64,000 bases of DNA, taken from NCBI RefSeq assembly GCF_050436995.1, contig NC_134763.1:8551001-8615000 (forward strand), in the 5' to 3' direction. Below are positions 36,483 through 48,011 of the stretch, piece after piece. Position 1 is the first letter of the stretch. The number at the start of each line of letters is the position of its first letter. Origin of the DNA: Anticarsia gemmatalis. Lineage: Eukaryota; Arthropoda; Insecta; Lepidoptera; Erebidae. Under the pieces are notes generated by a model that saw only the letters and a list, made by a program, of their open reading frames with translations, searched no databases and was not told the DNA's origin. The translations under genes and the position numbers were made by a program.

Positions 36483-39400
36483 TCAATTTCTCCTCTTCTT
36501 ATCTCCGCCCTTGGATGCGAGCGCGTGCTGCAACAGTTCGATCTCGTCGTGTTGTCGCGCGAGCTGCTCGTTCAGTCCCGCCACATGTTCTGTCAACACG
36601 GACATCTGCTGCTCGTAGTTGTGCGACGTTGAGTGTAACTCTTCCTCCTGAAAGAAAAAATATAGTCAATTTATTAATTAGTTTAGTTCATCTATGTATA
36701 ATGAGTTTGAATTAACAGAAGTTTAGTGTTAACGTAAATTTTAGATTTAATAACTTTAGTCATTGTATTATTGAGTCTAGTTTTAGTCAACAATCATATT
36801 AAGGCGGTCACACTGGTCACTGACCGCAAAACTATTTTATTGTAATAAAATCATGTTTGCATGAGTAATAATGATGTAATCGCAGAGCAAGAATCAAATT
36901 TAGTTAGTTTTATGAAAAAAAGAACATCACAAGTCGGTACTTGACGTCTATGAATATACATATAAATTATTATTTTTATTAATAAGTGTTAGCAAGTAAG
37001 ATGGTACCACTCTATCACATTAGGTCGAACCTGTTACGATAGAAGTGTTCCATAGTTATTTCAAGTTTAAGTTTGCTTCATGATCTTCAAATTTATTAAC
37101 ACCAATTTATTCACTAAACAACATGTGTTTTTCAAAGTAATTATCACAAGTCGATACCTAACACATGTCCAAATAAAATAGAACAATATAGCAATAAGTA
37201 TGACTCACCAATCTATTGATAGTATTGTGTTTATCTTGCAACGTGTACTCATCTCGGTTCTTCTCCTGCTCCATTTCGTCCAACCTTATACTCAACAACT
37301 CACACTGAAAACGACAAAATAATATTTATTAGCAAAAATAGTACCCGCACTTGGCCAGCGTGGTGGAAGACCTAACCCCTCCCTCATTATCGGAGGAAAC
37401 CCTTGCTCAGCAGTGGGACATATTTGTTTTTATAAGACTTGACGACTACCCGCACTAGAATTGATTTTGTGTCGCGAGGACTATTACAAACATAAAAACA
37501 ACCACAAAAAGTACAACCAGACCCGAAACAACTACTTGTGGATCGCACAAATAATTGTTCCGTGTGGGATGACTGTATATTTTAGTAAATTCACGTACTA
37601 ATTTTGCGTATACCCCCGCACATACACACTTTCATACGCATATAAATTTTCAAGATTCATCTTTATCACTCACTGGTTACATGCCAGATTGAACGAGACA
37701 ACATACTTCTTAATTATACAGTAGTACAACTTCCACATACCTCTTTAACATAATGATCAGCCATACTTTTCAGTTCTTGCTGCTCAGCTTTCACTTCACT
37801 AATTTTATTTCTAAAATACATCTTCATTCTATCTTCTCTGGCCTCTATTTCCTTGGGCAGGAGGAAGGGGACTGTCAGAGTGCCTAAAAGTCCCGTTACC
37901 CTGCCCTCAGCGTCCACGCTGGTCTCCCCAAAGGTGTTAAAGTCCCCGGAGTCGTGACCATCTCCTCTACGTTTCTGTGACGCGGACACGTATTTCGCTA
38001 CTTCTAGTTTCAAGCTCTCGTTTTCCATCTTTAGCATCTCGAATTCCATTTTGAGTTTTTGATTCTCCTAGAATAGCAAAATGTTGAGTTTATTAGAATA
38101 CAATCTTTTGTAGTTGAATCTAATAAAATATACTTTTTGAAACATAGTGTGATTTTAAACAGTAAGTTCAGCTGTTATAATTTGATTTTTGTTAAAAAAA
38201 ATAAACAGTAATTTATTTTAGGACTGAAGAAAAATAAACAATTCTATATTTACCCCTTCCAAAGTAAGAGCTTTCATACTCATTTCATTGAGATTTAAAT
38301 CATCTACAGAACTAAGGGCATCTTCACTGCCCACCTGAAAAAGATTATAAAATAATTACCTATTGTTTTTATTGCTTAGCTGTGCAGCCGTAGTAAATAG
38401 ACCACTGTTTAGAGGTCATAGGTCTATTATGTACCATTTTTTCATGCCCTCAAAATAAAAAAACATTGATAAGCTCTTAATCATTTTCTATATACAGTTC
38501 TCTATACCTTTGGAATAATTATAGAATCGAAGAAGGCTTTTCTAGTATGAGAAAAACCCTTAGAGGTATAAATTACTATGAGTTAGTTATAAAGAAAATT
38601 TAAACAAATCACAAATATTATATTGAACATACCAAGCTGCCACCTTCCGACAAGAAGTCTCCATTACAACTAACAGCTTGACTGCCAGAAGCCAAATGTC
38701 CCTTACTAGGAGTGCCTCCGAGCCACTCCTTCTGAGCCTCCTCTAATGATAACTGTAACTCCTGGTTCTTATTCTTTAGTTTAGCAATCTCACACTTGTA
38801 TTTACTATCACTGTCACTTATGTGTTTCTGGTAGTCTTCCAGTGATGCTTTAAGTTGCGAGATTTCAAATTTTTTGTCTGACAACTGAAATGTAAGATAA
38901 ACAGTATTAGAAATAAATATAAATGTATGTTTGAGCACTTGTAGGATTGAAAATTTAAATTTAATTTGTAAATTTGCAATAAATTGTAGACTGAAACTTC
39001 AAGTCCTCATAGTTGAACAGTGATACCTTAATGGCAATGGTTGGGCTTATTATTAATCATGGGATAATACCCATCAATTTAGTGGCAAAGGTGTTCAAGC
39101 CGCCCAACAGCCAACAGCCAGACCAACTTCATACCAAGCTAGTCAGATCCACATAAACTCATTCCAATGTTTGCTTGTTAGTTTGAGGCGCCCATAGCCA
39201 GTTGCGCTCACCGGTCGGTAAACGATCTGTGGGTGAAGCAACCGTTGGCGCGGTCATTCCATAGATGGGTGACCGCATAGTGGTATTTGAACTGGGCGTC
39301 TCCGTGCTTCGGAGGGCACGTAAAAAGTCGGTCCCGGTTGTTGTCGATAAAGATAACAGTCGTTAAGCCTCGTCAAAGGCCTTCGGGCGGCTTGAACAAC

Positions 39401-40820
39401 TTTGACACTAGGTTGACCACTAACCATACGATAAGAAGAAGAAGTGTTGTAAACCCGAAAATGTTAGCATTTTTTTCTAATTTTACCTGTGATGCAAATT
39501 GTGCATTCTCTATGATTTTCTTCTGTAATTCTTCCTGCAGTAGTCCTGAGTCTAGTGGTCCTTGGGTACTCACAGATGGCTGTTTGTCATCACCTTTGCT
39601 TCTTGATTTCTTTGTCAATTTTGACTGAAAAATTGATCAATTATTAAGTTAATAATCATTTCAAGGATGGGGTGTGAAAGATGCCACCATATTGAGGACA
39701 TTGGGCAGCATAATTTTATGCTTAGAAATGCTTTATTCCATTCTACAAATGTTATCTATAGACAGAGAGTATGATTAGATCTCAAGTTTTTTTGTGTGGG
39801 GTGTGATCACTATTTTGGGTGTAATTATATTATTAAAATAGGAAAACATCCTGTACAATTAAAAAAGTTACAAATATTTTTTTCTAGATAGATGGACAAG
39901 GGCTGCAAAATATGTAAGGAAATAAACCAGCTTTAGAAATTTTATGATTATTTCAAATAGAAACTTACAACATTTTCTAGTCTGCTGAATAAAAGATAAT
40001 TTGAATTTGATCTGTACTATTAAGGAACTATCTTTTGGATTTTGATTTCACAAAATAAAGTAATCAGTAACAATATTACATAATTTCTGATAAGACTCCA
40101 ATTAGGCCAATATTTATTTTATCTTGCAAATAACACCAGAGTTACTATAACTCTTACTATATGCAAAATTTATTGTCATTCTTCAAATAAGAATTCTATT
40201 TCATTGAATGTTTAACTACAGTTCAAGCAATGTTTCGCTTCATGTATTTAGTAGAACATTGGTCTCAATGCACACAAACCTGCTTATAATTACTCTAAAT
40301 ACCAAATATAATGTACTCAATTAAGTTTAATTACAATTTCAATACCATCTGACTGTTTCTGTGCATGCCAAACAGGTGATAACAAACTCAACAAAGAATG
40401 ATTTAGATAAGTTCAATATGTCAGTGATTAGATACATTTCACGGCCTCTGGGCTTTGTTTTACTGTGTTTCGTGACGCTACTGACCTGTAATGCGTCGAG
40501 TTCATCCTGAAGGACAGACACGCGCCGCGTCAACTGCTGATTCCTGAACGTCAATGAGTCTATCTCTAATTCTCCCTTCCGTAACGACTTCTCCTTCTCT
40601 TTCAACGCATCTCGCAGCTCGTTCGACTTCGCCTGCTCATCTAACACCCCCTTTTTTAACACCTTCACATGCACCCGCAGCTGCAACAACGGAAACAACG
40701 AATTCACAAAATTGCCGACAGTTTCACCGCACAACTGATAATAAAAATACACACTTTGGAATACTCCGACGCCAATTTCTGGTACTTGGCCTGTACATCA
40801 CCGGAAGGTAGCCCCTCCAT
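36483..40820 (-). CDS. PPP1R21: PPP1R21-like (KLRAQ family) coiled-coil protein, eight exons, short form
   Basis: In vertebrates PPP1R21 is a subunit (Fy-2) of the FERRY complex, a Rab5 effector on early endosomes linked to mRNA transport. Exons in transcript order: 40820-40755, 40680-40486, 39624-39487, 38884-38633, 38334-38254, 38067-37741, 37304-37209, 36647-36483. All are phase 0 with GT-AG borders, giving 439 aa. The N-terminus matches the family (AKYQKLASEYSKLR, VLKKGVLDEQAKS, EIDSLTFRNQQL), although the name motif KLRAQ reads KLRVH here. The C-terminus matches the TTKRSYEDQ region (SHNYEQQMSVLTEHVAGLNE). It is predicted to be nearly all coiled coil. Human PPP1R21 is about 780 aa; the central globular part has no counterpart here. 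The first ATG shown is the only good in-frame start in exon 1. Confidence 0.88.
37350..37435 (+). repeat. Retroposon tail remnant in PPP1R21 intron 6
   Basis: GGCCAGCGTGGTGGAAGACC, followed by a CGGAGGAAACCCTTGCTCAG block and CAGTGGGACATA, is the usual end of abundant lepidopteran SINE/LINE copies. The copy is short and non-coding. It lies between exons 37304-37209 and 38067-37741, opposite in strand to the gene. Confidence 0.5.
39191..39443 (+). mobile_element. SINE with 5S rRNA-like core, copy 2
   Basis: It is closely similar to the copies at 1000 and 59571. It begins CCATAGCCAGTTGCGCTCAC, has GATGGGTGACCGC in the middle and ends TAACCATACGATAAGAAGAA. It lies in intron 3 of the PPP1R21-like gene, in antisense orientation to it, and ends about 45 bp from the flanking exon. 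Confidence 0.78.
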
Positions 40821-41367
40821 TGTGGTATTTCAGGAGGTCATCACTGTAAAATCTGATATTTAGCTGTTTATTTGTTAGTTGTATTGAAAGAACACCCACT
40901 ACAACCCACTTTCGTGTAAATGACGTATTGTATGTGATAGATGGAAAGAAACGTCATGTGTCAAATTGATAACGGGATGAGCGGTATCGAAATCCTAATA
41001 GTCGATTATTAACCTCATCCACTTCAGCTTAACGCATATACAAAATCACGTTTTTTTTCTACACAACCAACATTATTGCTGTGATTTCATATGCTGTCAA
41101 CGAAAAATATCTTTTCAATCATCTTGTTCTTTAAAGAAAAAGGTAAAAAAGAGTAGTGTAGACCGAAAAAAAGCTTTGATAGACCAAAGAGAGAAAAACG
41201 AGGGAAACATTTTTCCAGGCTGGCAACATTCCCTCTGTTGATGTGTCGTGATTGTCCAATATAAAATATCAATATTTTGGAAATTTATGAAAGAAAAGCT
41301 GTAATTTCTAACATACTAAACATATTTATATACTACTAATTATATTTCATCTATCAATGGTACGGTC
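40821..41367. promoter_or_regulatory. Shared intergenic promoter region, PPP1R21 / polymerase iota
   Basis: The two genes start head to head, 547 bp apart (ATG at 40820 on the minus strand and 41368 on the plus strand). No other gene fits between them, so both promoters must lie here or in the 5' UTRs. No clear TATA box was identified. Bidirectional regulation is inferred from spacing only. Confidence 0.55.
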
Positions 41368-43288
41368 ATGGACGATAGGTACGTCGTTTGTTATTTTTTT
41401 ACAACATTGTATCGCAACAGGTAAAACTAAGTTAGAACAAAGTAAATTATGACTAAACTAAGCGGTATTTTGCAGGAATATGGAATCAGGCTGTTCTCAT
41501 TACAATGATGGCGAAAGTGAACACTCCAAGTGTATAATTCACGTCGATGTAGATTGTTTCTATGCGCAAGTGGAGATGGTGCGAAACCCCGAATTGCGGT
41601 CGGTTCCGCTCGGCATACAACAGAAGAACATCGTCGTAACTAGCAACTACGAGGCCAGGAAGTACGGGGTGCAGAAATGCATGCTTATTACGGACGCACT
41701 GAAAGTTTGTCCTAATCTCAAACTTGTAAATGGTGAGGATTTGCACAACTACAGAACTGCTTCCAACAAGATTTTTGCCGTGTTATTATGTTGGAAATGT
41801 CCCGTCGAAAAATTGGGTATGGATGAAAATTATATAGATGTCACAAACTTAGTACAAGAAAAGTTGAAAACTACAAATAATACTTCTGTCACACTGACTG
41901 GCCATACATACAACGAACCAAGCATGGACTGCCAGTGCGGCTGCCACACTAGACTGAGGATAGCATCACAAATAGCCAGTGAAATGAGAAAGAAAATATA
42001 TGATGAATTAGGTTTCACAACTTGTGCTGGTATAGCACATAACAAGTTGTTAGCTAAACTAATATGTCCCCTAAACAAACCCAATGACCAAACAACTATA
42101 TACCCTGAACATGGGACCAGTTTCATGTCTACTTTACCAAGTGTTCGCTCCATTCCAAGTATTGGTTCTAAAACTACTGAAGCACTTATATCACAAAAAA
42201 TTATTACTGTCAGTGACCTCCAAGAGGTCTCCGTAGATGTACTAAAAAAGCATTTTAGTAGTGATATGGCTGTTAGATTGAAAGGCTTAAGTTTAGGTGA
42301 AGATAATACTCCTGTGAAACAGACTGGCAAGCCTCAGAGCATAGGTCTGGAGGACAGTTTTAAGATAGTCAGTGTGAAAAGTGAGGTAGAGGACAAGTTC
42401 ACTGCCCTGCTGCAGAGGTTGCTGGTGCTCGTCAGAGAAGATGGTCGCATTCCAGTGTCATTAAGAGTTACATTAAGGAAGAAGGATGCTAAGAGATTGA
42501 GCAGTCACAGAGAATCTAGGCAGAGCCAGATCTCACCCTCAATATTCACACTAAGTAACGGCACCCTCACAGTCACTGAGGCTGGCCAGCAGAAACTCAT
42601 GAACATAATAATGAGATTATTCAATAAACTAATTGATCTGTCCAAACCATTCCATTTAACTCTAGTGGGATTGGCATTCACCAAGTTCCAGGAGCGCATG
42701 ACTGGCAGGAGTTCCATAGTCAACTACTTAATGAATGATATTTCCGTCCAATCTGTGCTTAACTTACAAAACGAATGTGATATGTCGACCACGTCTATGG
42801 ACTACTCGGCCGTATCGCCCAGCAGTAGCACCACGACTGATCTCTCTGACGCTGAAGTCGAGCCGTCACCAAAAAAACCCAAAAAAGTTACGTGGATAGC
42901 AAAAAGACGATGTTTGTCCAAAGAAGAGGTAGCATCTCCTAGTAAACTAAAAGTTGGTGAACTCAGATTAAACTCTAAGGAATTAGAGAAGGTATCAGAG
43001 CTAAGACTGAATTCTCGCGACCGGTCATTGACGCCCCGCGCTAGTCCAGCGAAAGACAATCTGTCAGACACATCGGACACTATGAAAGATTGCGAGGAAC
43101 GCAACTGCGACGACTGCCCCAGTTATGTCGACAAAGAAGTGTTCAGCGCATTGCCTGATGACATGCAGAAGGAACTCAAGGCCATGTGGAAAAACCCCTC
43201 CAGCTCAGGGGTACCCAGGAGTAGTCCGAGAACCACGAACAAAGCAAAATCGAACACAATTATGAAATATTTTGTTCCACACAAATAG
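41368..43288 (+). CDS. PolI/DNApol-iota: DNA polymerase iota (Y-family translesion polymerase)
   Basis: This Y-family enzyme inserts nucleotides opposite damaged bases during translesion synthesis in the nucleus. A tiny first exon (41368-41378, encoding MDD and part of R) has donor GTACGT and joins at acceptor TTTTGCAG to 41476-43288. That adds five in-frame residues before the ATG at 41480. From that ATG the protein is 602 aa. Motifs (numbered from ATG 41480): HVDVDCFYAQVEM with metal-binding D23; LGIQQKNIVV, the finger Gln-Lys; MDENYID with D115-E116; CAGIAHNKLLAKL; and IPSIGSKT, the helix-hairpin-helix thumb. A CQCGCH segment before RLRIASQIA replaces sequence unlike the vertebrate form. 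The little finger follows. The tail has one ubiquitin-binding motif at 550-571 (EVFSALPDDMQKEL) and a C-terminal PIP-like box SNTIMKYF at 591-598. The human enzyme is longer with two UBMs. Confidence 0.93.
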
Positions 43289-43363
43289 TATTAGTAAGAT
43301 TTTATCTTGTTAATTATTTTAAGTGATAAGTGAATGGTTTCTATTTTTTCAAATCATACAATT

Positions 43364-43416
43364 TTTATTCAGCTGATCAAATACATGTTTATGTTAAAAA
43401 ATAAATATCTTTTATT
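43364..43416. terminator. Convergent polyadenylation signals of polymerase iota and COG2
   Basis: On the plus strand AATAAA lies at 43400-43405, 112 bp after the polymerase iota stop. On the minus strand AATAAA (TTTATT on the plus strand) lies at 43411-43416 and again at 43364-43369, 70-120 bp after the COG2 stop at 43488. The predicted 3' ends therefore overlap or nearly touch. Confidence 0.6.
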
Positions 43417-43487
43417 AAATAACTATATTTACATGTAAATTCTACAGGTTAAACAACAAAAAAACTTTTAGTATACAACTGGGCATA

Positions 43488-46461
43488 TCATTTAATATCT
43501 ATATTTTTTACAGCATCTGTTACCATACTGGATAGTTCTGTGAATTTTCGTACACTATTTACATTGAGGTGGAGTGTGTCGGCGAGCTTGCCATACGAGA
43601 CGACGTCCACGTTCAGTTGCAGTCGTATCTTGTCTCCGTCCGTCACGCCCGCGTTGTCGCTGCTCTGCGGAGAATTTATCTCTCGTATTTGCTTCAGTCT
43701 TCTCAGCGAATCCTCTGTTTTTTGAACAGAGGTCAAAACATCTTCTACATACTTGTAGTATCTGGAACACAATGTGTCTATTTATAGAACTGATAACGTG
43801 TTTCAGTTATGTAAATCATATTATTATAATGTACAATGTGGCACGATTTATATTCTGGATGAAGGTTAGGCAATACTTACGAAACAGTCATAACATCGAA
43901 TAGCGCCTCGAAGATTCCTATAACAAATGCATTATCTAACTGTTTCGTAGCTTCCTGATTGAATTCCGTCAACGCGTTCGACACTACTTCTATATATGTA
44001 CAAGGTTTCGTAGGAACACTGCGATTAGTTTTTCTGTACAGTCTGGGAATATCACTAACTTGTTTCAACTGTAAGTTGAAATTGTCATACAGTTCGTTGA
44101 CTATACATTCTCGTATTTTCTCTTTTGTTCCCTCCAATGATCCCTCGGAAGATCGCAAACTTTGTGCAAGTAGGTCTTTGTTCTCAATAGATATTCTAGT
44201 TTTCACAAGATCTAACAGTTGTGGAAGCCTCTGTAAGAGAGCTTGTATATCAACATAAACATTAATACTGTTGTTGATAAGAGACTTGTTTATGTTTAGA
44301 TTGGTAGTTTCAATCTTGTGCGATGTAGATTTCTGTAACAAAAGTAATATATTATATTTATAGAACTTATAGATCATATTTTATCTCAAATACAAATAGT
44401 ATACTCTTCTTGAAGAGCCATTTAATTCAACATCAATGTATTTATCCACACATCCACAAGTACCCATTAGTGTAGTGATAAAATCAGATTTCATAATCCT
44501 TATCAGTATAGCTCTATAACATTTTTATCAGTGATTCAATCGTGGCTTGAAATAACCGACATATACATAGTGCTTAGTTGATTACCTGAGTACAATATGC
44601 ATTAGCCCACGTCGCGTATCGCGATAGCATTTGTAGTGTCAGTTTCCAAAACTTGTGTGCCAAAGCTTCAATGTAGACACCTTCTGACCAGCACTCTTGG
44701 ACCGCACTCCAACATTTTTGTGTTTCTCTCAATACAAAACCATTTGCGCTCTCTGGCGTCGGGCTCTTTTGTAACGCCGCCTCGTAACTTCCTGTGATTG
44801 TTATCGAAATTTGTAAACACTAACATATTTGTTATTTTAGCACAAAAATGTGTGGGAACATAGCATTTCCATTTCATGGATAATGATTAAAACATGGTAA
44901 CTGGCATGAAGCCAATGTAAATAACTGAGCAATTACTCACTTCATGTTTAATTCTACAGAAGGAATGGAATACTTAACCAAGTTTAAATTAACATTATGC
45001 ATTATTTATACTGTTTAATTATGGTAACAATCTTTCTTACCTGCAATTTCTTGAAAGCGTATTTGGAAATAAACTGGCAAATTCCATCTTCTTTGGAAAC
45101 TTTTAAACTCTGAAGTATCATGCAACAATTTTATATCTTCAATAGAACAATATTTCTCTAATTTCTTTACAAACTGTATGCTCTCGCTGTACCTTCTATA
45201 AAATATCTGTGGGTTTCCAGGAGCAAATATAGACGCAAGATTCACCTCCAATCTACTCTCAACTTCACACCAAAAACAGTTCACTAAAAATCTATATTTC
45301 TTAACAAGAAATGTAAGTTTGGAATGTTGTGTTACCGTTAGGAGTAACTTTAGTTTTGTGTCTAATAAAGCGAGGATTCTTTCATAAATGCCCAACAGTC
45401 CATCTTTACTTTTCTGTAGTGTTGGTTCATTGATAATGTCTTGTAACAATGGAGCAACAGCTTGTTTACGTATCAACATTTCGGACTCTGCAACTCGATC
45501 TAAAGATGCAAGTGTGATAATTGTTTTTAAAAGGTTCTCCTCGTCACTGTCATTCCAAAATTGGAAAAGTAAATCATTTAGAGTTTGTATAAGTTTCCCT
45601 CCTACTTCATTATATTGTAATTTATGCTCTGGCTTTATTATACTGTCACATTTAGCAATGGAAAACTTCAACTGATTGTATTGCATAGCAGCTCTGTCAG
45701 CTAGTGCTACTCTCTCATGTTTCTTCTTTTCTGAGATATTTTTTAGAATGTTGTCCAATGTTTTAAGGCAATTGATTGTTTGGCTGTAGTGTTTCAGTAG
45801 CTGCTTTTTCTTTTGCAAACCATGTCTTTGGTTCATCCACATTGACAACTCTTTCATAGCATCCTCTAAGCACTGTTTCACACTCTACAAAAAAAAAATC
45901 TTTTGAATGAATTTACTTTTAAAGCAAATTTAGATTTTAATAATTTATATACCTGGTTAAATTTAAAACAAGAAGCTGCAGTATTAATGTAACAGCGGCT
46001 ATAGTTCATTAACTTTTTCAATTACCGATTTCGTAATTATAAAAGCAATTAAGATACTGATTACTTACAAGGACTTCATCATTCAACTGTCCTAATGGCA
46101 CCTGGATTTTAACTATAGCCTTGTCAAACCCGATGAGTGTAGCGCATAGATTCACGAAATTAGCGTAGTCCTTATTGATAAGCTCTATCATAGCCAATCG
46201 AAGGACTTTTAAGTACACTCCCAGGTCATCTCGCATCGTCTCTAACGATGCTACATTTTGATGTTCCGCCAAGAAGTTATCGACGGAAAAGTTTGTCTGG
46301 AACAATTATTAACAAACTCAATAACATTGTCAAGTAAATCAGCCGGTTAACACGTATAACTACAAAGAAATCGGCGAAAATACCTTGACGAAATCATTCC
46401 GATCAAAGCACAGCCCCCTTGGGGCTGGCGGAAGTGTAAACTCCATTGTATTACTTTCCAT
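43488..46461 (-). CDS. COG2: Conserved oligomeric Golgi complex subunit 2 (COG2), six exons
   Basis: It is a subunit of lobe A of the COG tether, which retains and recycles glycosylation enzymes within the Golgi. Exons in transcript order: 46461-46384, 46296-46069, 45884-45041, 44791-44586, 44332-43881, 43761-43488, with GT-AG borders and matching phases. They give 693 aa against about 738 in human. The N-terminus carries LCFDRNDFVKTNFSVDNFL and ELINKDYANFVNL, then VPLGQLNDEVL, the COG2 signature region. The middle has FAPGNPQIFYRRYSESIQFV and KWNLP-type WNLPVYFQIRFQEIAG. The C-terminus has IPRLYRKTNRSVPTKP, then YYKYVEDVLTSVQ and GDKIRLQLNVDV. It is predicted cytosolic, all helical, with no membrane segment. 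It converges with polymerase iota downstream. A second ATG lies five codons in. Confidence 0.95.
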
Positions 46462-48011
46462 GCTAACGTGTCACTATCATTGTATTATGAAGGCACCATT
46501 ATTGAGAGGAATTGTTTAAAAGTGTTAAATTATCTATTTAGATCGCTGCTCTCTACTGCGATCATTTTGACACTTGAGTTTCACTGACGTAGGCCTGACA
46601 CATCACACGTCAATTTATTTATTCGGATACACACAACGAGTGTTGTGTTAAATACTTTCTCCAGGCTTACATTAAAAATGTTGTTTATAAAATCATGCTG
46701 CTATTCAAATGAAATAAATTTATCAAAGATGCTAGGAAAAATATGTAAGCCTATTAAAAATTGCCATTCTACCATAAAAAACAGCAATACCGCGACAGTA
46801 GTAATACTGGTCTACGCCTATATCTACGGTGAAGTTAAGAAAACAATAAGTTAAACTACCACCATAAATTTGTGTAATAATAATACAAATTTGTTTAATA
46901 TTTCTTCTCTAACGGTACAGAATTTTATTTCAAATCTCAAAGCAGTTAATTTCAATAATGTTAACATCCACACCCAGTGGCGTAACTATACCGCTCGAGG
47001 CCCGTGGCAAATTCATCAGATGCCCCCCACCCCGCAGTATAGAAAAGCTTAAATGTATGATAAATAAAAAAAATTGAGCCGGGATTTTCCTCTGATCGGG
47101 GGCCCTTTCCGGCTGGGGGCCCGTGGCATTTTGCCGACTTGCCACCCTGTAGTTACGCCACTGTCCACACCCACATAGCTACTTATCTCTATCTCTACTC
47201 TCCATAAAACCTTATTCCCAACAGCACCTATAAAAATTCTAGCCTGTCTGTGCTACTTGATTTCAAATACAGACAAGGTCAATTTAATAAAAATCACAAT
47301 AGGTACAAAAGAACGTAGGTGTCGTAATAAATGGGAAGTCCATTTATCCACTTTATTAATCATAGGTTAATCAAATTAATACAAACAAACAATATAATTT
47401 TTAGTAATAAATGATTTCTAAATCTATAAATGAGCACTTGTTACTTTCTTTCAATGACGTAACTCATATAACAACCAGAGATATACCTACAACGTGCAAT
47501 TTAGTAATTAGCAGTCATTAACTGAAATTGGATTATTAGACATAACAAACAATAGGTTGATTCAATTTACGTAACCCGTCATTTTGGTCTTATTATTCGA
47601 CCGTTTAGTAGGAATTTAACAAAACAATAGGGAATATAATTTTCATACTTAAAACGACAGGGTGGTTCATTTTGAAGCCGTAACACACTAAGAGCAGACA
47701 CGCATTCTTAAAGATCTAACGTTTATTTATTAGGTTGGTATAGTATATAGGTAGAAACGAATCTAATATGTCCTCACATACAGACTGAAAACTGTGAAAA
47801 ATAAAGTTTCACTGTTCACAGTTTAACACATTCGTGTTCACTCTGTAGATAAATACTCACAACAAGCCAATTATCGTCATAAGAATTGATACTACACCAA
47901 CCAGGTGTTTAACATAATTTTCAGGTAATTTTATTAAATGGACAATGAAATCACTGTAGCGAGACATTTTCATGAAAAAGTTCATACATTGGAGACTTTC
48001 ACTCCATCATC
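46462..48011. other. Intergenic region between COG2 and the first odorant receptor
   Basis: It holds the divergent 5' ends of COG2 (minus) and odorant receptor 1 (plus), with the hAT-type MITE at 46975-47163 between them. The rest is AT-rich. The 75-aa and shorter open frames here show no recognisable motifs. Confidence 0.7.
46967..47171. mobile_element. hAT-type MITE with perfect 8-bp target duplication
   Basis: The element proper is 46975-47163 (189 bp). The left end CAGTGGCGTAACTATACC and the inverted right end CAGTGGCGTAACTACAGG share 14 terminal bases. Both sides are flanked by TCCACACC (46967-46974 and 47164-47171), an exact 8-bp duplication as made by hAT transposases. Internal GGCCCGTGGCA motifs occur in both halves in inverted orientation. 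There is no coding capacity, so it would need a transposase supplied in trans. Confidence 0.85.

Noticed and set aside
41486..43104. Minus-strand open frames opposite polymerase iota
   Set aside because: They are shadows of the well-supported plus-strand coding exon and contain no recognisable motif.
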